A stretch of 58,034 nucleotides of DNA from assembly GCA_029879645.1 (NCBI GenBank), contig JAOUPX010000004.1, positions 1-58,034 on the forward strand, given 5' to 3'. The position numbers were made by a program, and so were the translations under genes. Positions within the stretch are counted from its first letter, which is position 1; each line of letters begins with the position of its first letter. This document shows positions 45,416-52,795 of the stretch, piece by piece. Below the pieces are notes generated by a model, which worked only from the letters and a program-made list of their open reading frames with translations, was not told the DNA's origin and did no database searches. This DNA comes from Nitrospinota bacterium. Lineage in GTDB: Bacteria; Nitrospinota; Nitrospinia; Nitrospinales; Nitrospinaceae.

Positions 45416-46066
45416 ATGACTGATAAAGAGCAACCGCAGGAACCGGAACAAACCATCTACCAGCGCGATAAAACCGCGCCGGAACCCAAGGTCGCGGAGC
45501 CCCCGGAAGGCGAGGCCCCGAAGCGTCCCGTCATCAAACCTCGCAAGATATTCCAACCGAAGAAGGTCAAGATTCAGACCAAAAAGCCATTGGAACATCG
45601 CGTCCGCCATATCCGCGTGTCGAGCCAGGAAGCCGCCAACCTGATCCGCCAAACGGTCCTCGATTTTCAGAAGGAGTTGGCCGACGAACCGACTGACGAT
45701 CCGGACAAGGTGTATCAGGATTACGAAAAGATTGAAAAGTTTTTCGCGCGGCTGGCGAAAAAATACAGCGTGTGCTCTACCAAGGCTGTGGGTGGCGATC
45801 TGGAATGGATTTATCCCAAAATGCCGGAGATGGAAAATGTTTTAACCGACGACCTGCGCGATTCGATTTTGAAGTGCGAAAAATTCCTGATCCCTGAACC
45901 GTTCAAAAATAAATTCGGTTACGATATTATCCTGGTGTGTGAAACGCAGATTTGTAAAAAGATCGTCGAAGAGCAGAAAAAACTCGACCCGCGTTACGAA
46001 GCCCTCGCTGCTCAGGATGCCCCCCGCATCCAGGCCCCTCCATCGAGTATGGACATCCCGTCTTAA
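45416..46066 (+). CDS. Cytoplasmic parvulin-like peptidyl-prolyl isomerase
   Basis: The 216-residue protein has a Pro/Glu/Lys-rich disordered N-terminus (1-60) and then a region that matches parvulin (rotamase) domains at about 62-176: VRHIRVSSQEAANLIRQTV, FFARLAKKYSVCSTKAVGGD followed by LEWIYPK, and FLIPEPFKNKFGYDIILVCE. These correspond to the ARHIL, FA.LAKEYS, GGDLGW and FGYHII blocks of PpiC-type enzymes. Unlike SurA or PrsA it has no signal peptide, so it would act in the cytoplasm. The second half of the domain is more divergent than usual, and whether it is active is uncertain. Confidence 0.75.
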   Translation: MTDKEQPQEPEQTIYQRDKTAPEPKVAEPPEGEAPKRPVIKPRKIFQPKKVKIQTKKPLEHRVRHIRVSSQEAANLIRQTVLDFQKELADEPTDDPDKVYQDYEKIEKFFARLAKKYSVCSTKAVGGDLEWIYPKMPEMENVLTDDLRDSILKCEKFLIPEPFKNKFGYDIILVCETQICKKIVEEQKKLDPRYEALAAQDAPRIQAPPSSMDIPS

Positions 46067-46511
46067 CAACAATTAGCCACAGATCAACACCAAGAAAAGC
46101 TTAATACTACTCCTAATAAGGAGTTAGCTCCGGGCCTGGCCCGGTGGGGTCCAGCGTCACGCTGGCCGCCGGTGGCAATTTCTTATTAAGGCTCAAAATA
46201 AAAAAACCCGCCGCCCTTGGACAAGCTCAGGGTGACAGGTTTTTTTCTGTGTTAGTCGATGGTCAATTTGGGTCCAGCGTCACGCTGGTTAGGTCTTAAA
46301 CAGGAAAAGGAGGATGCCGAGCACAATGATCGCCAGCGTTCCGAATCCCATGATTTTCAGCATCTTGTCGCTTTCCATATATACCGGTCCTTTGCAAGAG
46401 GTGGTTTGCTCCCCCTTCTCCGAAGGGGGCCGGGGGGCTTCTTCCTTTGTTGTCGCCCTTCGACAGGCTCAGGGTGACAGGTAATTAAAATTAGCACCGG
46501 GCCTGGCCCAG
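46067..46511. repeat. Intergenic palindromic repeats
   Basis: This gap holds short palindromes in pairs. CCAGCG-TCA-CGCTGG occurs at 46151-46165 and 46273-46287. The inverted repeat CCGGGCC-T-GGCCCGG (46130-46144) has a near copy at about 46497-46511. A 28-base unit containing GACAAGCTCAGGGTGACAGG (46213-46240) recurs at 46455-46482 with two or three changes. The first of these sits between A- and T-runs (46199-46246) and may end transcripts. The only coding sequence seen is the 29-codon gene at 46289-46378. Confidence 0.75.
46289..46378 (-). CDS. 29-residue single-span membrane peptide, unknown function
   Basis: From ATG 46378 to TAA 46289 the minus strand encodes MESDKMLKIMGFG followed by TLAIIVLGILLFLFKT: a short charged head and one strong membrane helix (about residues 9-27). 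AAAGGA lies about 10 bases before the ATG, and a perfect palindrome (46273-46287) stands right after the stop and could terminate it. The shape is that of small bacterial membrane peptides that bind larger membrane proteins. No family is recognised; coding is inferred from composition, ribosome site and clean ends. Confidence 0.6.
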   Translation of the reverse strand: MESDKMLKIMGFGTLAIIVLGILLFLFKT

Positions 46512-46841
46512 TCAGAAATCGATCTTCGAGTTCATCTGGTTTTTGAGAATGAGTTCCGCCGCCGTATAGTATTTCTTATCATTATTGCACGGCTTGCACG
46601 CCGCCGCCACGTTACCCTTCGTGCTCTTGCCGCCGCGCGAAAGCGGCACAATGTGATCCATGCTTAAATCCTTCTTATCGAACGTCTGCCCGCAATAATA
46701 ACACTCCCCCCTGGCGAGCTGATTCCGCCACCAATCGGTGTCTTTCAACTCGCGCGCCTTCTCTTTTTCCCTTTTGACGCTCTCCGGGCTCGGCGCGGCG
46801 GCCTCTTTACCTTTGTTACGCCGCTGTTTTTTGGTGACCAT
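46512..46841 (-). CDS. HNH endonuclease-domain protein
   Basis: The 109-residue protein has a basic N-terminus (1-45) and an HNH nuclease core: CYYC (47-50), the catalytic MDHIVPLSRGG with D62-H63, GNVAAACKPCNNDK (second CxxC at 82-85; Asn in between). Such small nucleases cut DNA in restriction, phage packaging or mobile elements; the target is not evident. The start overlaps the DUF1566 gene by 26 bases, and that gene overlaps the YkgJ gene, so the three probably form one transcript. Confidence 0.88.
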   Translation of the reverse strand: MVTKKQRRNKGKEAAAPSPESVKREKEKARELKDTDWWRNQLARGECYYCGQTFDKKDLSMDHIVPLSRGGKSTKGNVAAACKPCNNDKKYYTAAELILKNQMNSKIDF

Positions 46842-47280
46842 AGGTCCGTATCAGTTTAAAGGGATTCATATTCAGCCGCACCGCCCGCACCGTCGCCGAC
46901 AGACTGCCCTGCGGATACCATAAATTCTCGCCAATGTCGAAGGCGAACCCCATCGCGCCGGAGAGCCGCGTCTGCCAGGTCCAGAAACAACTGCCGTAGC
47001 CGATCTCGAACACGGGATCGATGTGCAGGACAAACGTCCGGCCGCGCGACTGAAACTCATGCTTCAATTCGTACAGGCTCTGCAGTTCCAGCTTGTTGGG
47101 CAGGCGCCAGTCGGCATGTCCCCCCAGCTTGCGGCGGTTGAGGTCCTCGATATATTTTTCGGCATCGTGCCAGTTGACGTAGTTCCCGGTCTCCGCGTAG
47201 GCATAGCTCTCCTGCCACATCAGGCCGGTTTGGGTATCCGTCAGCGTGCCATCGCCATTGTCAGTATAACGTTCGGTCAT
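46816..47280 (-). CDS. DUF1566 (Lcl C-terminal-like) domain protein
   Basis: The 154-residue protein is one DUF1566 domain: RYTDNGDGTLTDTQTGLMWQ at the N-terminus, then WHDAEKYIEDLNRRKLGGHADWRLPN, ELQSLYEL and the C-terminal TVRAVRL. The domain resembles C-type-lectin-like FGE folds and is often found in surface proteins, but this one lacks a signal peptide. Its ATG overlaps the stop of the upstream Cys-cluster gene by 4 bases (ATGA). No enzymatic role is known. Confidence 0.85.
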   Translation of the reverse strand: MTERYTDNGDGTLTDTQTGLMWQESYAYAETGNYVNWHDAEKYIEDLNRRKLGGHADWRLPNKLELQSLYELKHEFQSRGRTFVLHIDPVFEIGYGSCFWTWQTRLSGAMGFAFDIGENLWYPQGSLSATVRAVRLNMNPFKLIRTYGHQKTAA

Positions 47281-47621
47281 GTCAGGCGTTCCAGTGGAGA
47301 TTGACGTTCAAAGGTATAGCCGCACTCTTCAATATCATTCGGCGCGTCCGGGTACTTGAGGCACAGCAGGGGTTTGTCGGGCGAGTCGTGGACGAGGCAC
47401 CGGTTGTCTTCGGTCAGTTGACTGCACGGGATATCTATTGCGTAAAACAGCGCATTGGCCGCCACGTCCTCCCCAACCACCCGGATGCCCCGGTAACTGA
47501 GGTAACGCTCGAGCTCCGCCCGGTTGCCGTGCTGACGCAATGTCACATCCCGCACCACCGTCATGTTGACGGTCTTGCAGCACTCCCCGCATTGATGACA
47601 CTCACCTGTTCGATTCAACAT
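47277..47621 (-). CDS. YkgJ-type cysteine-cluster protein
   Basis: The 114-residue protein starts with the cysteine cluster GECHQCGECC (C8, C11, C14, C15), followed downstream by CSQLTEDNRCLVHD and LLCLKYPDAP, the CxxCxxCC...C...C pattern of YkgJ-like proteins thought to bind zinc or an iron-sulfur cluster. It is short and cytoplasmic. It leads a three-gene minus group with the DUF1566 and HNH genes. The function is unknown; the family call rests on the cysteine pattern. Confidence 0.85.
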   Translation of the reverse strand: MLNRTGECHQCGECCKTVNMTVVRDVTLRQHGNRAELERYLSYRGIRVVGEDVAANALFYAIDIPCSQLTEDNRCLVHDSPDKPLLCLKYPDAPNDIEECGYTFERQSPLERLT

Positions 47622-47795
47622 CTTTTTCCGCCTGGAAGCAATGGATAGGCTGATTCTTAAACCATTATCCTACCATAATTCACGCGTCCGGATGGAATGA
47701 CGGGGTTGAGAAATTATCCCATGCCCTTGAAAGTCCGTGTAAAATTATAACCGATCGTAAATCTGTAACAGCCCGTTGGGCTCACCGGAATCCTC

Positions 47796-48692
47796 ATGTT
47801 CATCCAAGCCATCGAAAAGGCGGATCAATTCACCCGCCCCATTCACTTCATCCATAGGGAATACGGTTCTGATACCGTGATTCCGGGTTCCGCCACTCTG
47901 TTTTTCATCAACGACGAAGGCTGGGCGCTGACCTGCAAACACATCGCCCAAAACATTCTGTCCGCCAACACTCTCAACGACAAATGGGCGAGTTTCCGGG
48001 AGGCGCTGGAGAAAACGGAGCATAACAGCAAAAAAAAGAAATCCGTCGACGAACTGAAAAAACGCTACGGCTTCAAAAAAGGCGGCATCATCCAGATGAA
48101 AACCCGCCTGATGTCCTGCGCCAGCGGGTTCAGGGGTCTGGAAATCAAATTGCACCCGGAGGAAGAAATCGACCTGGCTCTCATCAAGGTGAACAGCGAT
48201 CAATTACTGGTGAAGCACTTCGCCCGGTTTCCGAAAGACACGTCGTCCCTGAAACAGGGCAAATTCCTGTGCCGGCTGGGGTACCCGTTCCCCGAGTTCA
48301 GCAACTTCCGCCACAGTCCGGAGGACGACAACATCCACTGGACAGAGTCCGGAAACGCCGCCTCACCCCGGTTTCCGATAGAGGGCATGGTCACTCGTTA
48401 CCTGGGACGTCGCAGTCCCGACGGCATGGATGTTTACGGATTTGAAATGAGCACCCCGGGCCTGCGGGGTCAAAGCGGCGGCCCGGCGTTCGATACCGAG
48501 GGCGTCGTCTGGGGCGTCCAGTTCAACACAAGCCACCTCTACCTGGGATTCGATATCAAACAGCCCGTCCGCCAGGCGGGCCAGGACCGATTGATTGAAG
48601 ACAGCGCGTTTCTGAACACCGGCCGGTGCGTCCACATCAACAAAATCAAACAGTTCCTGACAGCGAACAACGTCCGATTTGATGAGGCTTAG
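47796..48692 (+). CDS. Cytoplasmic trypsin-like serine protease
   Basis: The 298-residue protein has a chymotrypsin-like core without signal peptide. The first strands are GSATLFFINDEGWALTCKHI (H49 as the catalytic His), the likely catalytic Asp is in EEIDLALIKV, and the nucleophile lies in GLRGQSGGPAFDTEGVVWGV, the GxSGGP motif. A charged Lys-rich insertion (KKKKSVDELKKRYG) lies between His and Asp. Cytoplasmic proteases of this kind are found in stress and defence contexts; nothing here fixes the role. It is divergent from the YkgJ gene. Confidence 0.85.
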   Translation: MFIQAIEKADQFTRPIHFIHREYGSDTVIPGSATLFFINDEGWALTCKHIAQNILSANTLNDKWASFREALEKTEHNSKKKKSVDELKKRYGFKKGGIIQMKTRLMSCASGFRGLEIKLHPEEEIDLALIKVNSDQLLVKHFARFPKDTSSLKQGKFLCRLGYPFPEFSNFRHSPEDDNIHWTESGNAASPRFPIEGMVTRYLGRRSPDGMDVYGFEMSTPGLRGQSGGPAFDTEGVVWGVQFNTSHLYLGFDIKQPVRQAGQDRLIEDSAFLNTGRCVHINKIKQFLTANNVRFDEA

Positions 48693-49536
48693 GGACCCGT
48701 CCCCCTGCCCTGCTGACGCAGAGTCACGCCCGTCGAAGGAAAAACGCCCGCTCACAACAGAGAACTTTGCGCAAGGCCGACCGTTCGCGCGGAGCGAATC
48801 ACAATATTCCTCCCCTTACCAGGGAGAGGACTGGGTGGCGCCGGGCCGGGCCCGCAACAATGATTCCCCTCCTTACCAAGAAGGGGAAATATTGTTGCGA
48901 TCTGTTCATTGTATTTAGTCAAAGGTCTCCTTATGGAGGAGAGCTTTGTATAACGCCATTTTTAAATACTCCTCCCCTTGCAGAGGGGAGGATACAGGTG
49001 GGGTGCGGGTTTCGTAGAACTACAAAATCAGAAAATTAAGGAAAAGGGTACCACAACCTCCCCTGCATCCCCTCCTTGGTAAGGAGGGGAAATATTGTTG
49101 CGATCTGTTCATTGTATTTAGTCAAAGGTCTCCTTATGGAGGAGAGCTTTGTATAACGCCATTTTTAAATACTCCTCCCCTTGCAGAGGGGAGGAAACAG
49201 GTGGGGTGCGGGTTTCGTAACAAGGCAGAAACCTTTAAATGCAAGGAAAGAGGCTCCATAACATCCCCAACACCCCCTCTCCCTTGATGGGAGAGGGCTG
49301 GGGTGAGGGTGAATGATACCTATTCCATCAATGACTTTTGCGAAGCTCTCCTTACCAGGGAGACCTTTGCATAACTAATTACTGGAATGACAAACTGCAG
49401 TTTTACGTTACGTCCGAACAGAGGAACCATCATGAGAGCCCCCTCATCCTAACCTTCTCCCACCCGGGGAGAAGGAACCTTTGTAAGAAAGGGGGACTCT
49501 TGCATCTCTACATCCATGACTTATGCAAAGGTCGCT
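48693..49536. repeat. REP/REPIN-like repeat cluster I
   Basis: No gene is seen here. A 135-bp block occurs twice with one or very few changes (48882-49016 and 49085-49219, period 203). It contains hairpin units such as CTCCCCTTGCAGAGGGGAG followed by an ATACAGGTGGGGTG tail, and, in the opposite orientation, CCCCTCCTTGGTAAGGAGGGG with a CAACCTCCCCTGCAT arm. Each pair thus forms a head-to-head doublet. Further hairpins lie at about 48803-48840, 49275-49311 (CTCTCCC/GGGAGAG with GGGGTGAGGG) and 49437-49473. The design is that of REP doublets (REPINs). Confidence 0.8.
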
Positions 49537-50121
49537 TCACGACACGAGGGTGACCTTACCGCTGGCCAGTTCGTACACTCCGCCGACTACCCGTAGCTTG
49601 CCCGCCTGGATACGCGACTGAATGATCTGACTCGAGTTTGCCAGTTGAGCGACGGTCAAACGCACGTTCTCGTGCACGGCGTTCGTCAAGTGATCCCCTG
49701 CCTCCGCCTCGGTGTCACGCACGGCACGGGCGATCGATTCCACCAGCCCCGGCAGTTCCCCCGGAAACTCCGCGCCGTCCTTCACCACTTTGATCGCGGC
49801 ACCCACGGCGCCGCAGGACGTGTGCCCCAAAACGTAGATCAGGGGTGTGTTGAGGTATTCGACCGCATACTCCAGCGACGCGATCCCGTAAGCGGTGGCA
49901 ATGTTGCCGGCCACGCGGACCACGAACAGCTTGCCGGAACCCTGGTCGAACGCAAACTGCGGCACCACCCGGGAATCGGAGCAACTGAGCACGGCGGCGA
50001 TGGGGTGCTGGCTGAGAGCCAGCTCCGCGCGGTCGGCGTGGAAATCGTGTTTGTGGGTGGTGCCGGTCAGGTAACGCTCGTTCCCCGCCTGCAGGAGTTC
50101 CAGCACCTCATCCGGATTCAT
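49537..50121 (-). CDS. Beta-class carbonic anhydrase
   Basis: The enzyme interconverts CO2 and bicarbonate. The 194-residue product has the zinc and active-site motif SCSDSRVVP (C47, D49, R51) and GHTSCGAVGAA (H100, C103), with VRVAGN between. It has no signal peptide. In an autotroph it would supply bicarbonate or CO2 to fixation; that is inference. It stands alone between the repeat cluster and an HNH gene. Confidence 0.95.
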   Translation of the reverse strand: MNPDEVLELLQAGNERYLTGTTHKHDFHADRAELALSQHPIAAVLSCSDSRVVPQFAFDQGSGKLFVVRVAGNIATAYGIASLEYAVEYLNTPLIYVLGHTSCGAVGAAIKVVKDGAEFPGELPGLVESIARAVRDTEAEAGDHLTNAVHENVRLTVAQLANSSQIIQSRIQAGKLRVVGGVYELASGKVTLVS

Positions 50122-50351
50122 CGTCGTCCTCCATAAAATTCCCGACAGCCAGGGTTCTCTCCCTGCACTGATGGCATTCTCTAGATCGATTAAGCATAAA
50201 CTCTCTCCAAATTTTAAAGCAATTATCCTAACATAACTTTCAGGGGAAACAGCGGGAGATGGGACATTTGAAGAGCCTCAGTGCGGCCATAAGCGGACAT
50301 TCGGCGGTGGTATAATTATCAGTGTCAGGTCAATCTGAGGATTAACACTGC

Positions 50352-50735
50352 TTATTGACCATTAGTGATTGCCTGTTTGATTATTGGTGCAACTGTATTT
50401 ATATTTATTCCACGATCTTTACAGTATTTGGATTGCAACCAATTAGAAAGGGTTTTTTGTCCTTTGCTTGCATTACAAGATGAACAGCAGAGCGTAATGT
50501 TCTCTCTAGTAACGATTTTTGCATCGTTAATTATATGCTCCCAGCTAGCCGCTGTTTTTTTAGATATTTTTGATGGCGTAAACTCAACACGGCAATAGAC
50601 ACAATTTCCATCTCTTCCTCTTACTTCTTTTTCTAGCCAATCTGGAATATTCCAATTGTTCGTCATAAGGAGATCCATTCTATCTTCGTTCACCAGTTGA
50701 TGTCCGCTATGGATCGCGTCCAGCCTTCCAGCCAT
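50352..50735 (-). CDS. HNH endonuclease-domain protein (A+T-rich)
   Basis: The domain shows CVYCRVEFTP, then SWEHIINDAKIVTRENITLCC and SSCNASKGQKTLSNWL: the two CxxC-like knuckles and the EH...N core of HNH nucleases. The start is uncertain (50735, 50678 or 50666); residues before WNIPDWLEKEVRGRDGNC look unconserved, so 50678 or 50666 is likely. The stretch is clearly richer in A+T than its neighbours, suggesting acquisition. No methylase or partner is nearby. The target is unknown. Confidence 0.8.
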   Translation of the reverse strand: MAGRLDAIHSGHQLVNEDRMDLLMTNNWNIPDWLEKEVRGRDGNCVYCRVEFTPSKISKKTAASWEHIINDAKIVTRENITLCCSSCNASKGQKTLSNWLQSKYCKDRGININTVAPIIKQAITNGQ

Positions 50736-50870
50736 TCTGCATTCAATTATTACACCATTTCAGGCCATTATCCTAGCACAAGTTCCAGAAAAAGCGGCGG
50801 GTGGTCGGACCTTCTGTTGGGGTTGTATTTCAGGGCGTAAGGATGGTAAAGTTTCAGGGCATGATGAACA

Positions 50871-51179
50871 ATGGAGGAGAAAACCGCAGTGATCCTGCAG
50901 AAAAACAACCAATATGCGGTGGAGTGCCATACAAAAATTTCCACTCTATGCCTCGGGAATGGCGAGTACTGTGACAGCGAGGAGGATGCCATTCTCTGGG
51001 TGGAGTACGAGTGCTGGATCGATTCGGGCGAGGGCTGGATCTGCACCACCTGCCATGAAATGGCCATGAACAATCTGGTGAAAATGCGGTATCAACAGGA
51101 AGCAGAAAAACCCCAAAAACCCAAACCGGAAGATGGGCTGAATTACGATCTGGAAAAGGGTATTGAAACCGTACTGTAA
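50871..51179 (+). CDS. Small Cys/Trp-rich protein, unknown function
   Basis: The 102-residue product is hydrophilic, with an N-terminal beta-like pattern (TAVILQKNNQYAVECHTKIS), GEYCDSEEDAILWVEYECW, then GWICTTCHEMAMNNL, whose CxxC could bind metal with the earlier Cys residues. The C-terminus is Lys/Glu/Pro-rich. No family is recognised and no ribosome site is clear. The reading frame has normal codon use and no competing gene, so it is probably real. Confidence 0.6.
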   Translation: MEEKTAVILQKNNQYAVECHTKISTLCLGNGEYCDSEEDAILWVEYECWIDSGEGWICTTCHEMAMNNLVKMRYQQEAEKPQKPKPEDGLNYDLEKGIETVL

Positions 51180-51188
51180 GCGGGTGGG

Positions 51189-51632
51189 CTATCCATTCGC
51201 CTGCAGGGCCAGAACACTGACGGCGATGTAGCGCAGAAGTTTGCCTGCCGTCACCAACACGACAAACCACAGCAAACGAACCCGCAATATACCGGCGACC
51301 ACGGTGATGGGATCGCCGATGACCGGCACCCAGGCAAAACACAGCGAGAACAATCCGTACTTCGCAAACCGCCGCTCGGCCTTAACAAACTCCTCTTCCG
51401 AAATCTTCAGCCACTTGTTGCCCACTTTCGGACCGGCCCAGTACCCCAGCGCATAATTGGTGAGCGATCCCAGCACGTTGCCCACGGTGGCCACCGAAAC
51501 CAGCGCGACGGGCGACCAGCCGCCCAACAGCAAAGCGCTGAGCACCACCTCCGAGCTTAGGGGTAAGATGGTCGCCGCCAGAAACGCGGCAACAAAAAGT
51601 CCGAGGTAACCCAGTTCCGCGAAAGTTTCCAT
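51189..51632 (-). CDS. YqaA/DedA-type (VTT domain) membrane protein
   Basis: The 147-residue protein has about four hydrophobic segments: LGLFVAAFLAATILPLSSEV, PVALVSVATVGNVLGSLTNY, SLCFAWVPVIGDPITVVAGI and LLWFVVLVTAGKLLRYIAVS. The motif GNVLGSLTNYALGYWAG, the linker LKISEEEFVKAERRFAKYG and VIGDPIT are those of YqaA/DedA-family proteins, which include undecaprenyl-phosphate or lipid scramblases; the YqaA branch has no assigned role. It is convergent with the small Cys-rich gene, 9 bases apart. Confidence 0.85.
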   Translation of the reverse strand: METFAELGYLGLFVAAFLAATILPLSSEVVLSALLLGGWSPVALVSVATVGNVLGSLTNYALGYWAGPKVGNKWLKISEEEFVKAERRFAKYGLFSLCFAWVPVIGDPITVVAGILRVRLLWFVVLVTAGKLLRYIAVSVLALQANG

Positions 51633-51706
51633 TCTTTTGCTTGCTCAATCGTTTATGGGGACTGGCATTCGTTGAGTTGAACTATGCGGCGAGGGCCGGA
51701 CAAAAA

Positions 51707-52753
51707 TCAAGGACCAATAGCTTTGAATAACAGCTCCTGGCCCTTCCTGAACCACATGTGCCTCGTTGTAGAGTCCAAGTGAACACCACCCACCCAATCA
51801 TTAATGCTGATCGTATTCGCCAAACTCTGTCTTTCTTCCAATACGTCCTTACCTAATTCAGATATTTCCACCTCTGTTTCTCTCATTGACAAGTCCATTG
51901 AATTTAAGGTTAACAATGGCTTGTCCGCATAAGATCGGGCCAAGGTTTTAAGTCGATGGAATAAGTACAAATCGCCCACCGTATCCAGAACCTGCGCATT
52001 TATTTTCATCATACCTGCTCCAAGAACATGTCCGATCACCATAACCGCCCGGGGCCCATGTGTTTTTGTAAATTTTAATAGAGTTTCATCCCAATCGGTC
52101 AGTCCATTTGAAAGCTTGGGATATCGGAATAGAAGAGTTTTTATGGCGCGATGCAGAATAGGAAGGCTTGCAGTCTCTATATCCAGTAATGCTAAAAGTT
52201 TCTCAGGGCTTTTATGCGTAGCCGCCTGCCACACACTGAGACACAAAGCGATTTGTTTATCATTGAGTTTGAACCCATCAGGGTGCTGTTTGATTTGTTC
52301 AGGAGAAAGCTCCCCTAAACCGCGAATTTTAAATTTTTTATCATTCAAATCTGTAAACTGAAATACTGTTAGCTTATCTAACTTCAAATTAAAGTAATCA
52401 AATAGAAATACTACAAACGCTAGAGCCAGTTGATCACTCAGCGAACGCCCAATCCATAAGTTTATTTGATCTGAATTTTCTATATCTTCGAAAGATTTAT
52501 AAAAATCCCTTGGGCTTTCATCAAAAGATATAGGTCCCACAGAATTGTCTATAAAGATTCCCTTCCAATAACTTTCTCTATCCTTAACCCAACCTTCCAT
52601 ACCCATAAATTCTTTAAGCGGCCCACACGACAACACATCCGCTAGCACCAAAACATCATCTCCAGACATTTTGAATGCTTGCTTGAATGAGCCAGCAGCA
52701 CTGTCACCATTTATAATATTCATTTCTTTAGCCTGTATAGCTGTAGTTAGCAA
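51707..52753 (-). CDS. DUF1835-domain protein
   Basis: The N-terminus MNIINGDSAAGSFKQAFKM (from the likely start ATG 52723; ATG 52753 is also in frame) with VLVLADVLSCGPL is the DUF1835 pattern. The middle (about 90-130) has IGRSLSDQLALAFVVFLFDYFNL, and the C-terminal half is helical with a segment GLTDWDETLLKFTKTHGPRA. The function is unknown for the family. The gene is richer in A+T than its neighbours selO and yqaA, which hints at transfer. It lies 43 bases downstream of selO in the same direction. Confidence 0.78.
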   Translation of the reverse strand: MLTTAIQAKEMNIINGDSAAGSFKQAFKMSGDDVLVLADVLSCGPLKEFMGMEGWVKDRESYWKGIFIDNSVGPISFDESPRDFYKSFEDIENSDQINLWIGRSLSDQLALAFVVFLFDYFNLKLDKLTVFQFTDLNDKKFKIRGLGELSPEQIKQHPDGFKLNDKQIALCLSVWQAATHKSPEKLLALLDIETASLPILHRAIKTLLFRYPKLSNGLTDWDETLLKFTKTHGPRAVMVIGHVLGAGMMKINAQVLDTVGDLYLFHRLKTLARSYADKPLLTLNSMDLSMRETEVEISELGKDVLEERQSLANTISINDWVGGVHLDSTTRHMWFRKGQELLFKAIGP

Positions 52754-52795
52754 ACCCCACTGTTATCTGATGACAAACAATATTCGTTTCAACAA

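Noticed and set aside
48679-49039. Open frames of 79-90 codons in the 49-kb gap
   Set aside because: They run through repeat hairpins, have no ribosome site or conserved pattern, and their translations reflect the repeat.
48882-49219. CRISPR-like array
   Set aside because: Only two long copies (135 bp) with a 68-base gap; repeat length and number do not fit CRISPR, and no cas gene is near.
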